A DNA stretch of 9,347 nucleotides, from NCBI GenBank assembly GCA_903831635.1, contig CAIKYN010000394.1:1-9347 (forward strand), given 5' to 3'. Both the position numbers and the translations under genes were made by a program. The notes beneath the pieces were generated by a model. It was not told where the DNA came from. It worked only from the letters and a program-made list of their open reading frames with translations, and did no database searches. This document shows, piece by piece, positions 1 to 8,254 of this stretch. The stretch is from an uncultured Spartobacteria bacterium (lineage in GTDB: Bacteria > Verrucomicrobiota > Verrucomicrobiia > Chthoniobacterales > UBA6821). Position 1 is the first letter of the stretch, and the number at the start of each line of letters is the position of its first letter.

Positions 1-1509
1 GCCGAATGGCCCTTCTTGAACATCATCCCCCATCCGCAGCAATCGGGCGCATAGAGTCGGGGTTAACGTGAGGGAAATAATGGCCGAGACAACGATGGAG
101 GCACTGAGCGTTATGGCGAATTCATGAAAAAGCCTGCCGATGATTCCCCCCATCATCAGGATGGGCAGGAAGACTGCGATCAGTGAAAGGCTCATGGAGA
201 TCACCGTGAACCCGATCTGGCGCGCTCCCAACAAGGAGGCTTCCCTCGGCGGCATGCCAGCTTCAATCAATCGCACGATATTCTCGATGACGATGATGGC
301 ATCGTCGACCAAGAAACCGACGGAAACAGTCAGCGCCATTAACGACAGATTATCGAGACTGTAGTCGCATAACCACATGACGGCGAACGTTCCAGCCAGG
401 GCAAGCGGCACCGTGATGCCAGCAACAAATGTCGGACCGAGACGCCGCAGAAAAAGAAACATGACCAAAATGACCAAGGCGCTGGTGAGGACCAGCGTGA
501 ACTGAACATCATCCACTGACGCGCGGATTGTTTGAGTGCGGTCACTTACGACGATGAGATGGACTCCGGGAGGAAGCCAACTTCTGAGCTGAGGAAGCAT
601 TTTCTGAATATGGGAGACAATCTCAATGACATTGGCATCCGACTCCTTAAAGACCGGCATGATCACGGCACGCTTTCCGTTCACCCAGCCACCTTGGAAG
701 ATATTCTCAGTACCATTGACCACGCTGGCGATTGATGACAGAGGAATCGGAATTCCGTTGGTGGTCTGGGCAACGACCAAGGACTGGTAGTCCGAGGCAT
801 CCATGAGCTGATCATTGACCCGGATATTGTACGCCCTTCCCTGATTCTCAATGGAACCCAAGGGGGCATAGTGATTGGCATTGGTCAGAAAATTCTGCAT
901 GTCGTTCAGACTCATCCCCAAACTCGCCAAACGTGCTGGATCGACTTGAACACGGACAGCGGTTTTTGCCCCCCCGAAGAGAGGAACCTGACTCACTCCC
1001 CGAACCTGACTCAGTCGCTGGGAAACAACCCCGTCGGCAAGGTTGTAGACCTCAGAGAGCGGCATGGTGTCAGAGGTCATCGCCAGAATCATCACCGGAG
1101 CGCCTGCTGCGTTCAGCTTGCGATAAGTAGGGTGTGAGGGAAGATTGGGAGGAAGGTCATGAGATGCCGCATTGATGGCTGCCTGAACATCTCTGGCCGC
1201 TCCATCGATATTCCTGTCGATGTCGAACTGAATGGTGATTGAAGTTCCCCCCATCGTGCTTGAAGAGGTCATCTCGACCACTCCTGGAATCTGACCAAGA
1301 CGCTTCTCGAGCGGAGCAGCAAGCGAGGTTGCCGCCGTCTCAGGATCAACACCCGGCAAAGATGCGCTCACGCTGATCGTCGGAAGATCAACATTCGGCA
1401 ATGGAGCAATCGGCAGAAAAAAATATGCGGTTGATCCGAGCAACAGAAGTCCCAGGGCCAGGAGAAATGTCCCGACAGGTCGCCCGATGAAGGGAGCCGA
1501 GATGTTCAT
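1..1509 (-). CDS. mdtC: RND efflux permease, MdtC-like (5' part; runs off the left edge)
   Basis: This is the N-terminal 503 codons of an inner-membrane RND proton/drug antiporter; the frame is open to base 1 and the rest lies outside the window. The start MNISAPFIGRP followed by a hydrophobic segment (about residues 12-32) is TM1. The periplasmic porter region follows, with the family-typical stretch AARDVQAAINAA near residue 110. TM2-TM4 come after about residue 330. D402 and D403 in GFLVDDAIIVIEN match the proton-relay aspartates of AcrB (D407/D408). Similarity is closest to MdtC as I recall it (PLPNVDLPTISVSASLPG, EMTSSS). The ATG at 1509 overlaps the mdtB stop as ATGA, so translation is probably coupled; no Shine-Dalgarno site precedes it. 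By family knowledge MdtB and MdtC form a heterotrimer working with MdtA and an outer-membrane channel. Substrates cannot be read from sequence. Confidence 0.93.
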   Translation of the reverse strand, partial: MNISAPFIGRPVGTFLLALGLLLLGSTAYFFLPIAPLPNVDLPTISVSASLPGVDPETAATSLAAPLEKRLGQIPGVVEMTSSSTMGGTSITIQFDIDRNIDGAARDVQAAINAASHDLPPNLPSHPTYRKLNAAGAPVMILAMTSDTMPLSEVYNLADGVVSQRLSQVRGVSQVPLFGGAKTAVRVQVDPARLASLGMSLNDMQNFLTNANHYAPLGSIENQGRAYNIRVNDQLMDASDYQSLVVAQTTNGIPIPLSSIASVVNGTENIFQGGWVNGKRAVIMPVFKESDANVIEIVSHIQKMLPQLRSWLPPGVHLIVVSDRTQTIRASVDDVQFTLVLTSALVILVMFLFLRRLGPTFVAGITVPLALAGTFAVMWLCDYSLDNLSLMALTVSVGFLVDDAIIVIENIVRLIEAGMPPREASLLGARQIGFTVISMSLSLIAVFLPILMMGGIIGRLFHEFAITLSASIVVSAIISLTLTPTLCARLLRMGDDVQEGPFG

Positions 1510-4500
1510 GGAACTATGGAGGAGTCGGCTGCATCCTTATGACCATTTCTGTTATGAGATGACCAGAGCCGCTTCATCCACGATTCCAGCCTGTCGAGAT
1601 AGAGGTAGATGACAGGAGTCGTGTAGAGCGTGATGAACTGCGAAAGGAGCAGACCACCGACGATCGCAATGCCCAAAGGCTTGCGAAGTTCCGATCCTGT
1701 GCCTGACTGAAGAGCCAGAGGTACGGCTCCGAGCAAGGCCGCGGCAGTCGTCATCATGATCGGTCTGAATCGGAGGAGGCAGGCACGGTATATGGCCTCA
1801 CGGGCCGTGACGTTACCTTGCCTTCTTAGATCCAGGGTGAAATCGATCATCATAATCGCATTTTTCTTTACGATTCCGATGAGAAGGATGATCCCGATGA
1901 GGGCAACTAGCGAAAATTCCTGATGGCAGATCAGTGATGCGAGGAGTGCTCCCACCCCCGCACTCGGTAGCGTCGAGAGGATGGTGATCGGATGGATGTA
2001 ACTCTCATAAAGAACACCCAGGACAATGTAGATGACAATGATAGCAGCCAGGATAAGCAGCGGTTCGCTGGCCAGTGAGGAACGAAACTCCGCCACGCTC
2101 CCGAGGAACTGAGTCTGGATACTGTCCGGCATCCCGATGGAATGCTCGGCTCGTTGGATCACCTTCACGGCCTCGCCCAGGGAATGCCCCTGAGCAAGAT
2201 TGAAAGAGATCGTGGTGGATGGGAACTGCCCCTGATGGGTGATGAGGAGCGGGCTAGTACGCGTCTTGACTGAGACTAAGGAGCTCAATGGAACCAACTT
2301 TCCCGAGGTGGAACTCACATAGATTTTTCCGAGATCATCAGGCGAGTTTCGGTACTTGCCCGCGTTCTCCATGACAATCCGGTACTGATTGAGTTGCGTG
2401 TAGATCACGGAAATCTGTCGCTGTCCGAAGGCGTCATAGAGGGTGTCGTCGATAGCCTGGACGGGAACATTGAGTCGCGATGCCGCTACCCGATCGATCG
2501 TGATTTCAAGTTGCAATCCCAGATCCTGCTGGTCACTGGCCACATCCTCGAGGGAGGGACTGGCTCGAAGCTTTTCGAGCAGTAGGGGAACCCACTTTCT
2601 GAGTGTTGCTGGGTCGACATCCTCGAGTAGATACTGGAATTGAGTTCTACTAATACGTGTGTCGATTTGGAGATCCTGAGAGGGCTGCAGGTAGAGGGTG
2701 ATTCCCTGAACTTTGTGAGCCGCCTCGGAAATCCTCTCCATGATCGGTTGAATTGCCACCCTCTTCTCTCGTGGCTTGAGAACAATGTAAAAGCGACCCG
2801 TATTCTGGGTTGGATTCACCACCCCCGTACCGACAAAGGCCGCAACTCTGAGTACATCGGGATCACGTGCGATCACGGCGGAAAGCTCTTTCTGACGATC
2901 TGCCATTTGTTTGAACGAGATATCCTGAGCTGCATCAGTAACACCGATCAGAAGGCCCGTGTCTTGGATCGGAAGAAGTCCTTTGGGTATGATGACAAAG
3001 AGCCAAACCGTGGCCACCAGAGTAAGGATCGCCACAATCAGGGTCAGGAACTGATGTCTGAGAACCCAGAGCAGCGTCCGGTCATAATGCCAGAGAAGCC
3101 GTTCGAATCCATGCTCAAGGAAGCCCGAAAGGCCGCTCTCCCTGTGCTGCTCGTATTTATGCTCACGGCGGAGCATCCTTGAGCACATCATCGGAGTCAG
3201 CGTCAGAGAAACGAGGGCGGAGACCACTACGGAGCAGCTCAGGGTAATCGCGAACTCCCGGAAGAGTCGCCCCACGATCCCCGACATCAAAAGCAGAGGG
3301 ATGAAGACCGCAATCAGGGAGATGCTGAGTGAAATGACCGTGAAGCCAATCTGACGCGCTCCTTTCAGTGCGGCTTCAAAGGGAGATTCTCCCATCTCGA
3401 TGTACCGAACGATGTTCTCAATCATCACGATCGCGTCATCGACCACAAATCCCGTCGAGATCGTAAGGGCCATGAGGGAAAGGTTGTCGAGGCTGTAGCC
3501 GGCGCCATACATGAAGGCGAAAGTGCCCAAGACCGAGAGAGGGAGCGCCACGCTTGTAATCAAGGTGGCGGTGATCTTCCGAAGGAAGAGAAGCAGAACC
3601 AGAACCACCAGCACCACCGTGAGGAGAAGGGTGAACTGAACATCCTTCACGGAAGCACGAATCGTCTCGGTACGGTCGGAGAAGATCGAGATGTGCATCC
3701 CGGGTGGAAGTGATGCCGTGAGCTTGGGAAGAAGTACTTTCACGCGGTCAACGGTGTCGATGATGTTCGCGCCGGGTTGGCGCTGAATATCGAGAAGAAC
3801 CGCTTGGTGATAAGGCCTCTCCGCCGTAGAGACCCAGGCCTGTATCAATGAATTCTCCACCCCGTTCTGAACCGTTGCGACATCTTGGAGACGGACGGGC
3901 GCGTTATTTTTGGGATTGTAAGCAAGAATCAATGGAGCCAGATCGTCGGCGCTCAAGATCTGATCATTGGCGCCGATCGTGAAAGACTGATGGGTTCCAT
4001 TAAAACTTCCCTTGGGAGCGTTGGCATTCGCCTGATTGATCGTATTCCGAACCGTTTCCAAGCTGATACCCTGGGCATCAAGTGCTGCTGGGTTCACCTT
4101 TACCCGGACGGCTGGCTTTTGATTTCCCTGGATCGTGACAAGGCCGACCCCGGGAATTTCACTCAACTTCTGCGCTAATACCGAGTCGGCAAAGTCGTTG
4201 ACCTTCACCAGGGGGAGGTTCTCTGACGTGATCGCTAACGTAAGAATCGGTGCATCGGCAGGATTGACCTTATTGTAGACTGGTGGATTGGGCATGTTCT
4301 GAGGGAGAACTCCCCCTGCGGCATTGATCGCTGCCTGAACATCCTGGGAGGCCTGATCGATGTTCTTACCGAGCACAAACTGAAGCGTGATGACCGATGT
4401 CCCCAGGGAGCTGATCGAATTCATCGAAGAGAGTCCGCTGATCTGACCAAACTGCTTCTCAAGAGGTGCTGTCACAAGCGAAGCCATGACTTCGGGATCC

Positions 4501-4661
4501 GCGCCCGGATACTGCGAGGTTACTTGAATTGTCGGGAAATCAACCATCGGCAGCGCCGATACCGGGAGGGATCGGTAACCGAGAATACCAACAAGCACCA
4601 AGGCCACCATCAACAGGGAGGTGGCGATCGGACGCTTGATGAAGGGCTCGGAAATGTTCAT
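1506..4661 (-). CDS. mdtB: RND efflux permease, MdtB-like
   Basis: This is a full-length inner-membrane RND multidrug antiporter of 1051 residues, the usual family length (MdtB of E. coli is about 1040). The N-terminus MNISEPFIKRPIATSLL leads into TM1. Large periplasmic porter and docking domains follow TM1 and TM7, with the usual 12-TM layout. The proton relay is complete: D408 and D409 in GFVVDDAIVMIEN, K933 in IVKKNAIMMIDF, and R964 and T971 in RFRPIMMTT, at the same spacings as AcrB D407/D408/K940/R971/T978. The segment LPVSALPMVDFPTIQVTSQYP is typical of MdtB. A TTG two codons upstream (4667) keeps the frame open, but ATG 4661 is preferred because AGGAG lies 7 nt upstream of it. It is the middle gene of mdtABC and overlaps mdtC by ATGA. 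It pumps unidentified amphiphilic compounds out of the periplasm or membrane, driven by proton flow (family knowledge). Confidence 0.95.
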   Translation of the reverse strand: MNISEPFIKRPIATSLLMVALVLVGILGYRSLPVSALPMVDFPTIQVTSQYPGADPEVMASLVTAPLEKQFGQISGLSSMNSISSLGTSVITLQFVLGKNIDQASQDVQAAINAAGGVLPQNMPNPPVYNKVNPADAPILTLAITSENLPLVKVNDFADSVLAQKLSEIPGVGLVTIQGNQKPAVRVKVNPAALDAQGISLETVRNTINQANANAPKGSFNGTHQSFTIGANDQILSADDLAPLILAYNPKNNAPVRLQDVATVQNGVENSLIQAWVSTAERPYHQAVLLDIQRQPGANIIDTVDRVKVLLPKLTASLPPGMHISIFSDRTETIRASVKDVQFTLLLTVVLVVLVLLLFLRKITATLITSVALPLSVLGTFAFMYGAGYSLDNLSLMALTISTGFVVDDAIVMIENIVRYIEMGESPFEAALKGARQIGFTVISLSISLIAVFIPLLLMSGIVGRLFREFAITLSCSVVVSALVSLTLTPMMCSRMLRREHKYEQHRESGLSGFLEHGFERLLWHYDRTLLWVLRHQFLTLIVAILTLVATVWLFVIIPKGLLPIQDTGLLIGVTDAAQDISFKQMADRQKELSAVIARDPDVLRVAAFVGTGVVNPTQNTGRFYIVLKPREKRVAIQPIMERISEAAHKVQGITLYLQPSQDLQIDTRISRTQFQYLLEDVDPATLRKWVPLLLEKLRASPSLEDVASDQQDLGLQLEITIDRVAASRLNVPVQAIDDTLYDAFGQRQISVIYTQLNQYRIVMENAGKYRNSPDDLGKIYVSSTSGKLVPLSSLVSVKTRTSPLLITHQGQFPSTTISFNLAQGHSLGEAVKVIQRAEHSIGMPDSIQTQFLGSVAEFRSSLASEPLLILAAIIVIYIVLGVLYESYIHPITILSTLPSAGVGALLASLICHQEFSLVALIGIILLIGIVKKNAIMMIDFTLDLRRQGNVTAREAIYRACLLRFRPIMMTTAAALLGAVPLALQSGTGSELRKPLGIAIVGGLLLSQFITLYTTPVIYLYLDRLESWMKRLWSSHNRNGHKDAADSSIVP

Positions 4662-4668
4662 GGGCAAG

Positions 4669-4673
4669 CTCCT
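4669..4673 (-). promoter_or_regulatory. Shine-Dalgarno site of mdtB
   Basis: AGGAG on the minus strand ends 7 nt before the ATG at 4661. It is the only canonical ribosome binding site among the starts in this window, and it decides for ATG 4661 over the in-frame TTG at 4667, from which it is separated by only one base. Confidence 0.75.
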
Positions 4674-4703
4674 GAACGGAAGTCGTGAGTCGGTTCAGTC
4701 ACG
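4672..4703 (-). other. Possible H-type pseudoknot or alternative hairpins in the mdtA-mdtB gap
   Basis: In the minus-strand RNA, CGUGA (4703-4699) can pair with UCACG (4688-4684). The loop of that hairpin begins with CUGAAC (4698-4693), which can pair with GUUCAG (4677-4672) downstream. The two stems interlock in pseudoknot order. The last two bases of the second stem are the first two of the AGGAG ribosome binding site of mdtB. The pairing is exact as read; its formation and any role in controlling mdtB are inference. No nucleotide separates the first arm of stem 1 from that of stem 2, which strains a true pseudoknot, so two competing hairpins are the safer reading. Confidence 0.3.
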
Positions 4704-4742
4704 GCAGGGAGTTCCTACTAGCAGATGGATCTCCTTCAGGCT

Positions 4743-6005
4743 TCAGGACTTCTTTTGAAGGTGATGGTCACCCGATTTAGGAGGGCGGGTCGTCACGGGT
4801 GAGTCAGGCTGTAAGCGGTATTGCCCGTCCGTCACGACCATCTCTCCTGCCTTTAACCCCGACTTCACCATGGTCATTCCCCCCTCGGTGGCTCCCGTAG
4901 TGACCGGCCTCATCTCCGCTTTATTGTCAGCTCCCACGACATAAACATACGAACCGTCCGGCCCTAACTGGATGGCCTCCGAAGGAACAACCACTGCATC
5001 GGGAACACGATTCACAAGCAGGCGCACATTCACGAACTGTCCGGGCCAGAGTTGGTAGTCCTCGTTGGCAAAAACAGCTTTCATCCGAACGGTGGCTGTC
5101 GTGGTGTCGATTTGATTGTCGATCACACTAAGAATTCCGGTGCTCAAGATCGTTCGGTTGTTGCGATCAAGCGCAAGGACCTCCAGGGGCTTGTGGGCAA
5201 GCAATGGTCCACGGACTTGTTCTAGATCCTGCTGCGGCAAGGTGAAAGAAACATAGATGGGACGAATCTGATTGATGGTCACAATGGCCGAAGAAGCGTT
5301 GGCATTATTCCCCCCACCGGAGACCTGATTGCCGACATCAACCTGCTTGACTCCGGTGCGTCCGGAAATCGGTGCCGTGACCTGCGTCCAGTCGAGCTGG
5401 GATTTCTGCATCTCTTCATTGGCCTGATCGGCCTGGACGCTCCCCTGCAGCTGGGCCACAAGGTACTTCTGAGTGTCATAGGTCTGATGATCGAGAACGT
5501 TCTTGTTGAGCAGGTCCTGGTCACGAGCAAGCAGGATCTTGGCACTCTCCAGTTGGGCCATATCCTGAGCGGTTTTCGAGACAGCCTGATCGTATTGGGC
5601 CTGAAACGTTCGTGGGTCGATCACCGCGAGGACATCTCCCTGCTTCACCTCCTGGCCCTCCTGAAATCGAATTTCCTGAATCAATCCGGAGACTCGGGCA
5701 TTCACCTGAACAGAATTGTAAGCCTGCACTGTTCCCAGACCATCGAGATAAACGGGAAAGTCCTCAGAGGTAACTGCAGTCGCAGTGACAGGAATCGGAG
5801 AGGTGGATCCGGCACCATGCGCTCCGCCGTGAGAATCACCATCCTTCTTCACATGAGTCAGACGCCAGGCAACTCCCCCGATAATTAGTAGGAGGAGTAT
5901 CCACCAAATCCATGGGGTATGCTTCTGTTTCGGAGGAGGATTCGATGAATCAGTGGCTCTCTCCGAGGAGGCCGCAGAGGTATCGCCATCGTGAGAGTGT
6001 GTCAT
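4743..6005 (-). CDS. mdtA: RND efflux periplasmic adaptor (membrane fusion protein), MdtA-like
   Basis: This is the adaptor that links the MdtB/MdtC permeases to an outer-membrane channel; 420 residues from ATG 6005 (E. coli MdtA is about 415). A short cytoplasmic tail rich in His, Ser and Pro (1-30) precedes one membrane anchor, about 31-47 (PWIWWILLLLIIGGVAW). The lipoyl-like half-motif GLGTVQAYNSVQVNARVSG (89-107) is followed by FQEGQEVKQGDVLAVIDP, then an alpha-helical hairpin (about 135-205). The second lipoyl half TAPISGRTGVKQVDVGNQV (210-228) and beta-barrel and membrane-proximal segments with the conserved DNQIDTTTATVRMKA follow. The signal anchor carries no lipobox Cys. An in-frame TTG at 6044 would add 13 residues; ATG is preferred, but neither start has a Shine-Dalgarno site. 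It is first gene of mdtABC, 96 nt after trpG and 81 nt before mdtB. No outer-membrane channel gene or two-component regulator is present in the window. Confidence 0.93.
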   Translation of the reverse strand: MTHSHDGDTSAASSERATDSSNPPPKQKHTPWIWWILLLLIIGGVAWRLTHVKKDGDSHGGAHGAGSTSPIPVTATAVTSEDFPVYLDGLGTVQAYNSVQVNARVSGLIQEIRFQEGQEVKQGDVLAVIDPRTFQAQYDQAVSKTAQDMAQLESAKILLARDQDLLNKNVLDHQTYDTQKYLVAQLQGSVQADQANEEMQKSQLDWTQVTAPISGRTGVKQVDVGNQVSGGGNNANASSAIVTINQIRPIYVSFTLPQQDLEQVRGPLLAHKPLEVLALDRNNRTILSTGILSVIDNQIDTTTATVRMKAVFANEDYQLWPGQFVNVRLLVNRVPDAVVVPSEAIQLGPDGSYVYVVGADNKAEMRPVTTGATEGGMTMVKSGLKAGEMVVTDGQYRLQPDSPVTTRPPKSGDHHLQKKS

Positions 6006-6076
6006 GGGTAAATGTAAAAGGACTATACTGGGGGAAAGTTGCAACGATTTATCAGCAAACGAGGAGGCCTAAGATC

Positions 6077-6106
6077 CTTGAGGTCTCAAAACCTCAGATA
6101 CTCAAG
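6077..6106 (-). other. Overlapping hairpins at the trpG stop, trpG-mdtA junction
   Basis: In the minus-strand RNA, UGAGGU (6096-6091) pairs with ACCUCA (6084-6079) across a 6-nt loop. CUUGAG (6106-6101), which contains the trpG stop codon, can instead pair with CUCAAG (6082-6077). The two hairpins share four bases and cannot both form. No U-tract follows, so this is not a standard intrinsic terminator. It may be a weak attenuating or 3'-stabilising structure, or chance. Confidence 0.25.
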
Positions 6107-6671
6107 CCTTCAGACGTAGGAAATTAGCCAAGAGCTCCTTGCCGTGAGTTGTCAGGATCGATTCGGGATGAAACTGAACTCCCCAGAGGGGAAGATCTCT
6201 ATGCCTGAGGCCCATGATTTCCCCCTCTGAAGTCTCAGCGGTGATCTCCAAGCAGTTAGGAAAACTCTCCCGGCGCACAAGTAGACTGTGGTATCTGGTG
6301 GCCTCGAACGGGTTTGGTAGATCGGCAAACAAATCCTGCGAGTTGTGAATGATCGGCGATGTCTTGCCATGCATCAAGCGTTCAGCCCTGACCACCTCTC
6401 CTCCATAAACATCCCCCATGCACTGATGTCCAAGACAGACACCAAGAATCGGATATTTACCCGCAAGAATCCGAATCACGTCACAACTGATCCCCGCCTC
6501 TTTCGGCGTGCAGGGCCCCGGGGAGATGCAGATCCTGTCAGGAGCCATCTCCACGATTTCCTCGATGCTGATCTTGTCGTTGCGATGAACAACAGGATCG
6601 GCACCCAGTTCTCCAAAATATTGGACGAGATTGTAGGTGAAGGAATCGTAGTTATCGATGATGAGGATCAT
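6102..6671 (-). CDS. trpG: Anthranilate synthase component II (glutamine amidotransferase)
   Basis: This class I glutamine amidotransferase subunit hydrolyses glutamine and passes ammonia to TrpE for anthranilate synthesis, the first committed step to tryptophan, in the cytoplasm. It has 189 residues, the usual length. It opens with MILIIDNYDSFTYNLVQYFG, then has the oxyanion motif ISPGPCTPKEAG (49-60), the nucleophile Cys79 in GVCLGHQ, and the rest of the triad, His168 and Glu170, in GVQFHPES. The residue after GHQ is Cys84 where Ala is more usual. Its ATG overlaps the trpE stop as ATGA, so the partners are probably translated in a coupled way; no Shine-Dalgarno site precedes it. In many bacteria one such subunit also serves PabB for folate synthesis (the TrpG/PabA amphibolic type); no pabB is in the window, so that remains possible. 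Confidence 0.96.
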   Translation of the reverse strand: MILIIDNYDSFTYNLVQYFGELGADPVVHRNDKISIEEIVEMAPDRICISPGPCTPKEAGISCDVIRILAGKYPILGVCLGHQCMGDVYGGEVVRAERLMHGKTSPIIHNSQDLFADLPNPFEATRYHSLLVRRESFPNCLEITAETSEGEIMGLRHRDLPLWGVQFHPESILTTHGKELLANFLRLKA

Positions 6672-8206
6672 GACTCGGAAGGATTAGAGAGGGTCGCTGT
6701 AGCCAGTTCGATCGCCCTGACAACACCCATCGCCTTGTTGACGGTTTCCTCGAATTCGGCCTCGGGTTGGGAATCAGCAACAATACCTGCCCCTGCCTGA
6801 ACATAGGCTGTCCCGTTTTTCAAGAGCACGGTTCTTAGCGCGATGCAGGAATCAAGCTGTCCGTTGAATCCATAATACCCCACGGCCCCTGCATAACTAC
6901 CGCGAGCAGTGGGTTCCATCGAGGCGATGATCTGGAGGGCACGCACCTTCGGTGATCCACTGACTGTTCCTGCAGGGAATGTCGCACGCAGCACATCGAG
7001 CGGAGAATGATCTCCCGAGAGTTTGCCGATGACATTGGAAACGATATGCATCACGTGGCTGTACCGTTCCACGGTCATGAAGTCAGTCAGGGAGACACTG
7101 CCGAATTCCGAGATGCGACCGACATCGTTCCTGGCAAGATCAACAAGCATGAGATGCTCGGCACGCTCTTTGGGATCCTCAAGGAGTTCGAGGCGGAGTG
7201 CCTCATCAGCCTCCGGTGTCGTACCCCGCTTACGGGTCCCGGCGATCGGGCGGATCTGCACGTTACCATCAGTGACCTTCACATGAACTTCAGGGGAGCT
7301 TCCCACGAGCGAAAATCCTCCGGGCAATCGCAGGCAAAACATGTAGGGCGAAGGATTGATGAATCGTAGAGCCCTGTAGAGATGAAGAGGATCTCCCTGG
7401 TAAGGGATCGCAAAACGCTGGGAGAGGACGATCTGAAAGATATCCCCGGCGCGGATGAACTCCTTCGAGTCCTCCACCGACTTCTCAAAGGCAGCTCTGG
7501 TAACATTGCTCGAGACAGGCAGGCGTTCCGCATCCACTCCAGCAGGAAATGGCTGCATCGCAAGTGGCAGGGAAAGTTTATCAAGGAGCGCAGAGATCCT
7601 TTCCACAGCCTCGCGACGCGACTCCTCAACACCAAGTTCTCCAGGAAAGGCACACGCAACCACCTTGATCCTTCTGGCCTTGTGATCAAAGACCACGACG
7701 GTGTCAGCAATCAGGAAGAGCATCTCGGGCACTCCCAAGTCGTCCAGCGGAGCAGCAGGCACTGAGGGCTCGAATCTCCGCACAGCCTCGTATCCGAGAT
7801 AACCAACGGCACCACCAGTGAAACCAGGAAGTTCTGGATGAACCGCACAGCGATACCCTGACATCAGAGTCTCAAGTTCCTTCAGAGGATCGGGAGCGGT
7901 CCAAGAACGCGTCCCGTTACGATCGGTCCGGGTGATTGTCTCTCCATGGGAGGAAATCACCGCACGCGCACCAGAACCGACAAAAGAATAGCGGCCGATC
8001 AGATCGCTCTGCTCGGCGGATTCGAGAAGGAAGGAGGGCTCCTCGGAAGTAAGTTTCGAGAGAACAGAAAGTGGAGTCTCGCTATCAGCCACCAGGTCGA
8101 TCCAGACAGGCACCACGGGATGGATCGCAGCTTCCGAAGAAAACTCCTCAGCAGAAGGAAATACTCCCTTCAGCTCAGGCCTATCATTCATTCGAGCATT
8201 CTTCAT
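6668..8206 (-). CDS. trpE: Anthranilate synthase component I
   Basis: This subunit aminates chorismate and eliminates pyruvate to give anthranilate, with ammonia supplied by TrpG. It has 512 residues from ATG 8206. The N-terminal domain carries LLES at 60-63, the tryptophan feedback site of the family, so end-product inhibition is likely. The chorismate-binding domain has RPIAGTRKRG (319-328), AEHLMLVDLARNDVGR (349-364) and FPAGTVSGSPKVRA (410-423). The Ala in PIAGT, where aminodeoxychorismate synthase PabB typically has Lys, favours TrpE over PabB. Other starts are possible: TTG 8242 (524 residues) or ATG 8191 (507 residues); no clear Shine-Dalgarno site decides. It lies 48 nt after smpB and overlaps trpG by ATGA. 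No Trp-codon-rich leader peptide or attenuator is seen in the short upstream gap. Confidence 0.96.
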   Translation of the reverse strand: MKNARMNDRPELKGVFPSAEEFSSEAAIHPVVPVWIDLVADSETPLSVLSKLTSEEPSFLLESAEQSDLIGRYSFVGSGARAVISSHGETITRTDRNGTRSWTAPDPLKELETLMSGYRCAVHPELPGFTGGAVGYLGYEAVRRFEPSVPAAPLDDLGVPEMLFLIADTVVVFDHKARRIKVVACAFPGELGVEESRREAVERISALLDKLSLPLAMQPFPAGVDAERLPVSSNVTRAAFEKSVEDSKEFIRAGDIFQIVLSQRFAIPYQGDPLHLYRALRFINPSPYMFCLRLPGGFSLVGSSPEVHVKVTDGNVQIRPIAGTRKRGTTPEADEALRLELLEDPKERAEHLMLVDLARNDVGRISEFGSVSLTDFMTVERYSHVMHIVSNVIGKLSGDHSPLDVLRATFPAGTVSGSPKVRALQIIASMEPTARGSYAGAVGYYGFNGQLDSCIALRTVLLKNGTAYVQAGAGIVADSQPEAEFEETVNKAMGVVRAIELATATLSNPSES

Positions 8207-8254
8207 TTGAAAAAGGGTGCTGTTGACGACATGAACGCGCAATCAGGAAATTCT

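Noticed and set aside
2640..3182. Plus-strand open frame of 180 codons, the longest one on the plus strand.
   Set aside because: It lies wholly antisense to mdtB, whose reading frame is continuous and strongly conserved; the translation shows no recognisable domain.
1..4661. mdtB and mdtC as one duplicated or broken permease gene.
   Set aside because: Each has its own start, its own complete TM1 and its own VDDAI relay motif, and they match the distinct MdtB and MdtC types. Two-permease RND operons are normal.
6022..6027. TATAGT on the minus strand 16 nt before the mdtA ATG, a possible -10 box.
   Set aside because: No acceptable -35 hexamer lies 15-19 nt upstream; TTGCAA is only 11 nt away. 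A promoter for mdtABC cannot be supported from this alone.
8207..8254. Search for a tryptophan leader peptide or attenuator before trpE.
   Set aside because: The gap is 48 nt, with no tandem Trp codons and no terminator-like stem with a U-tract.
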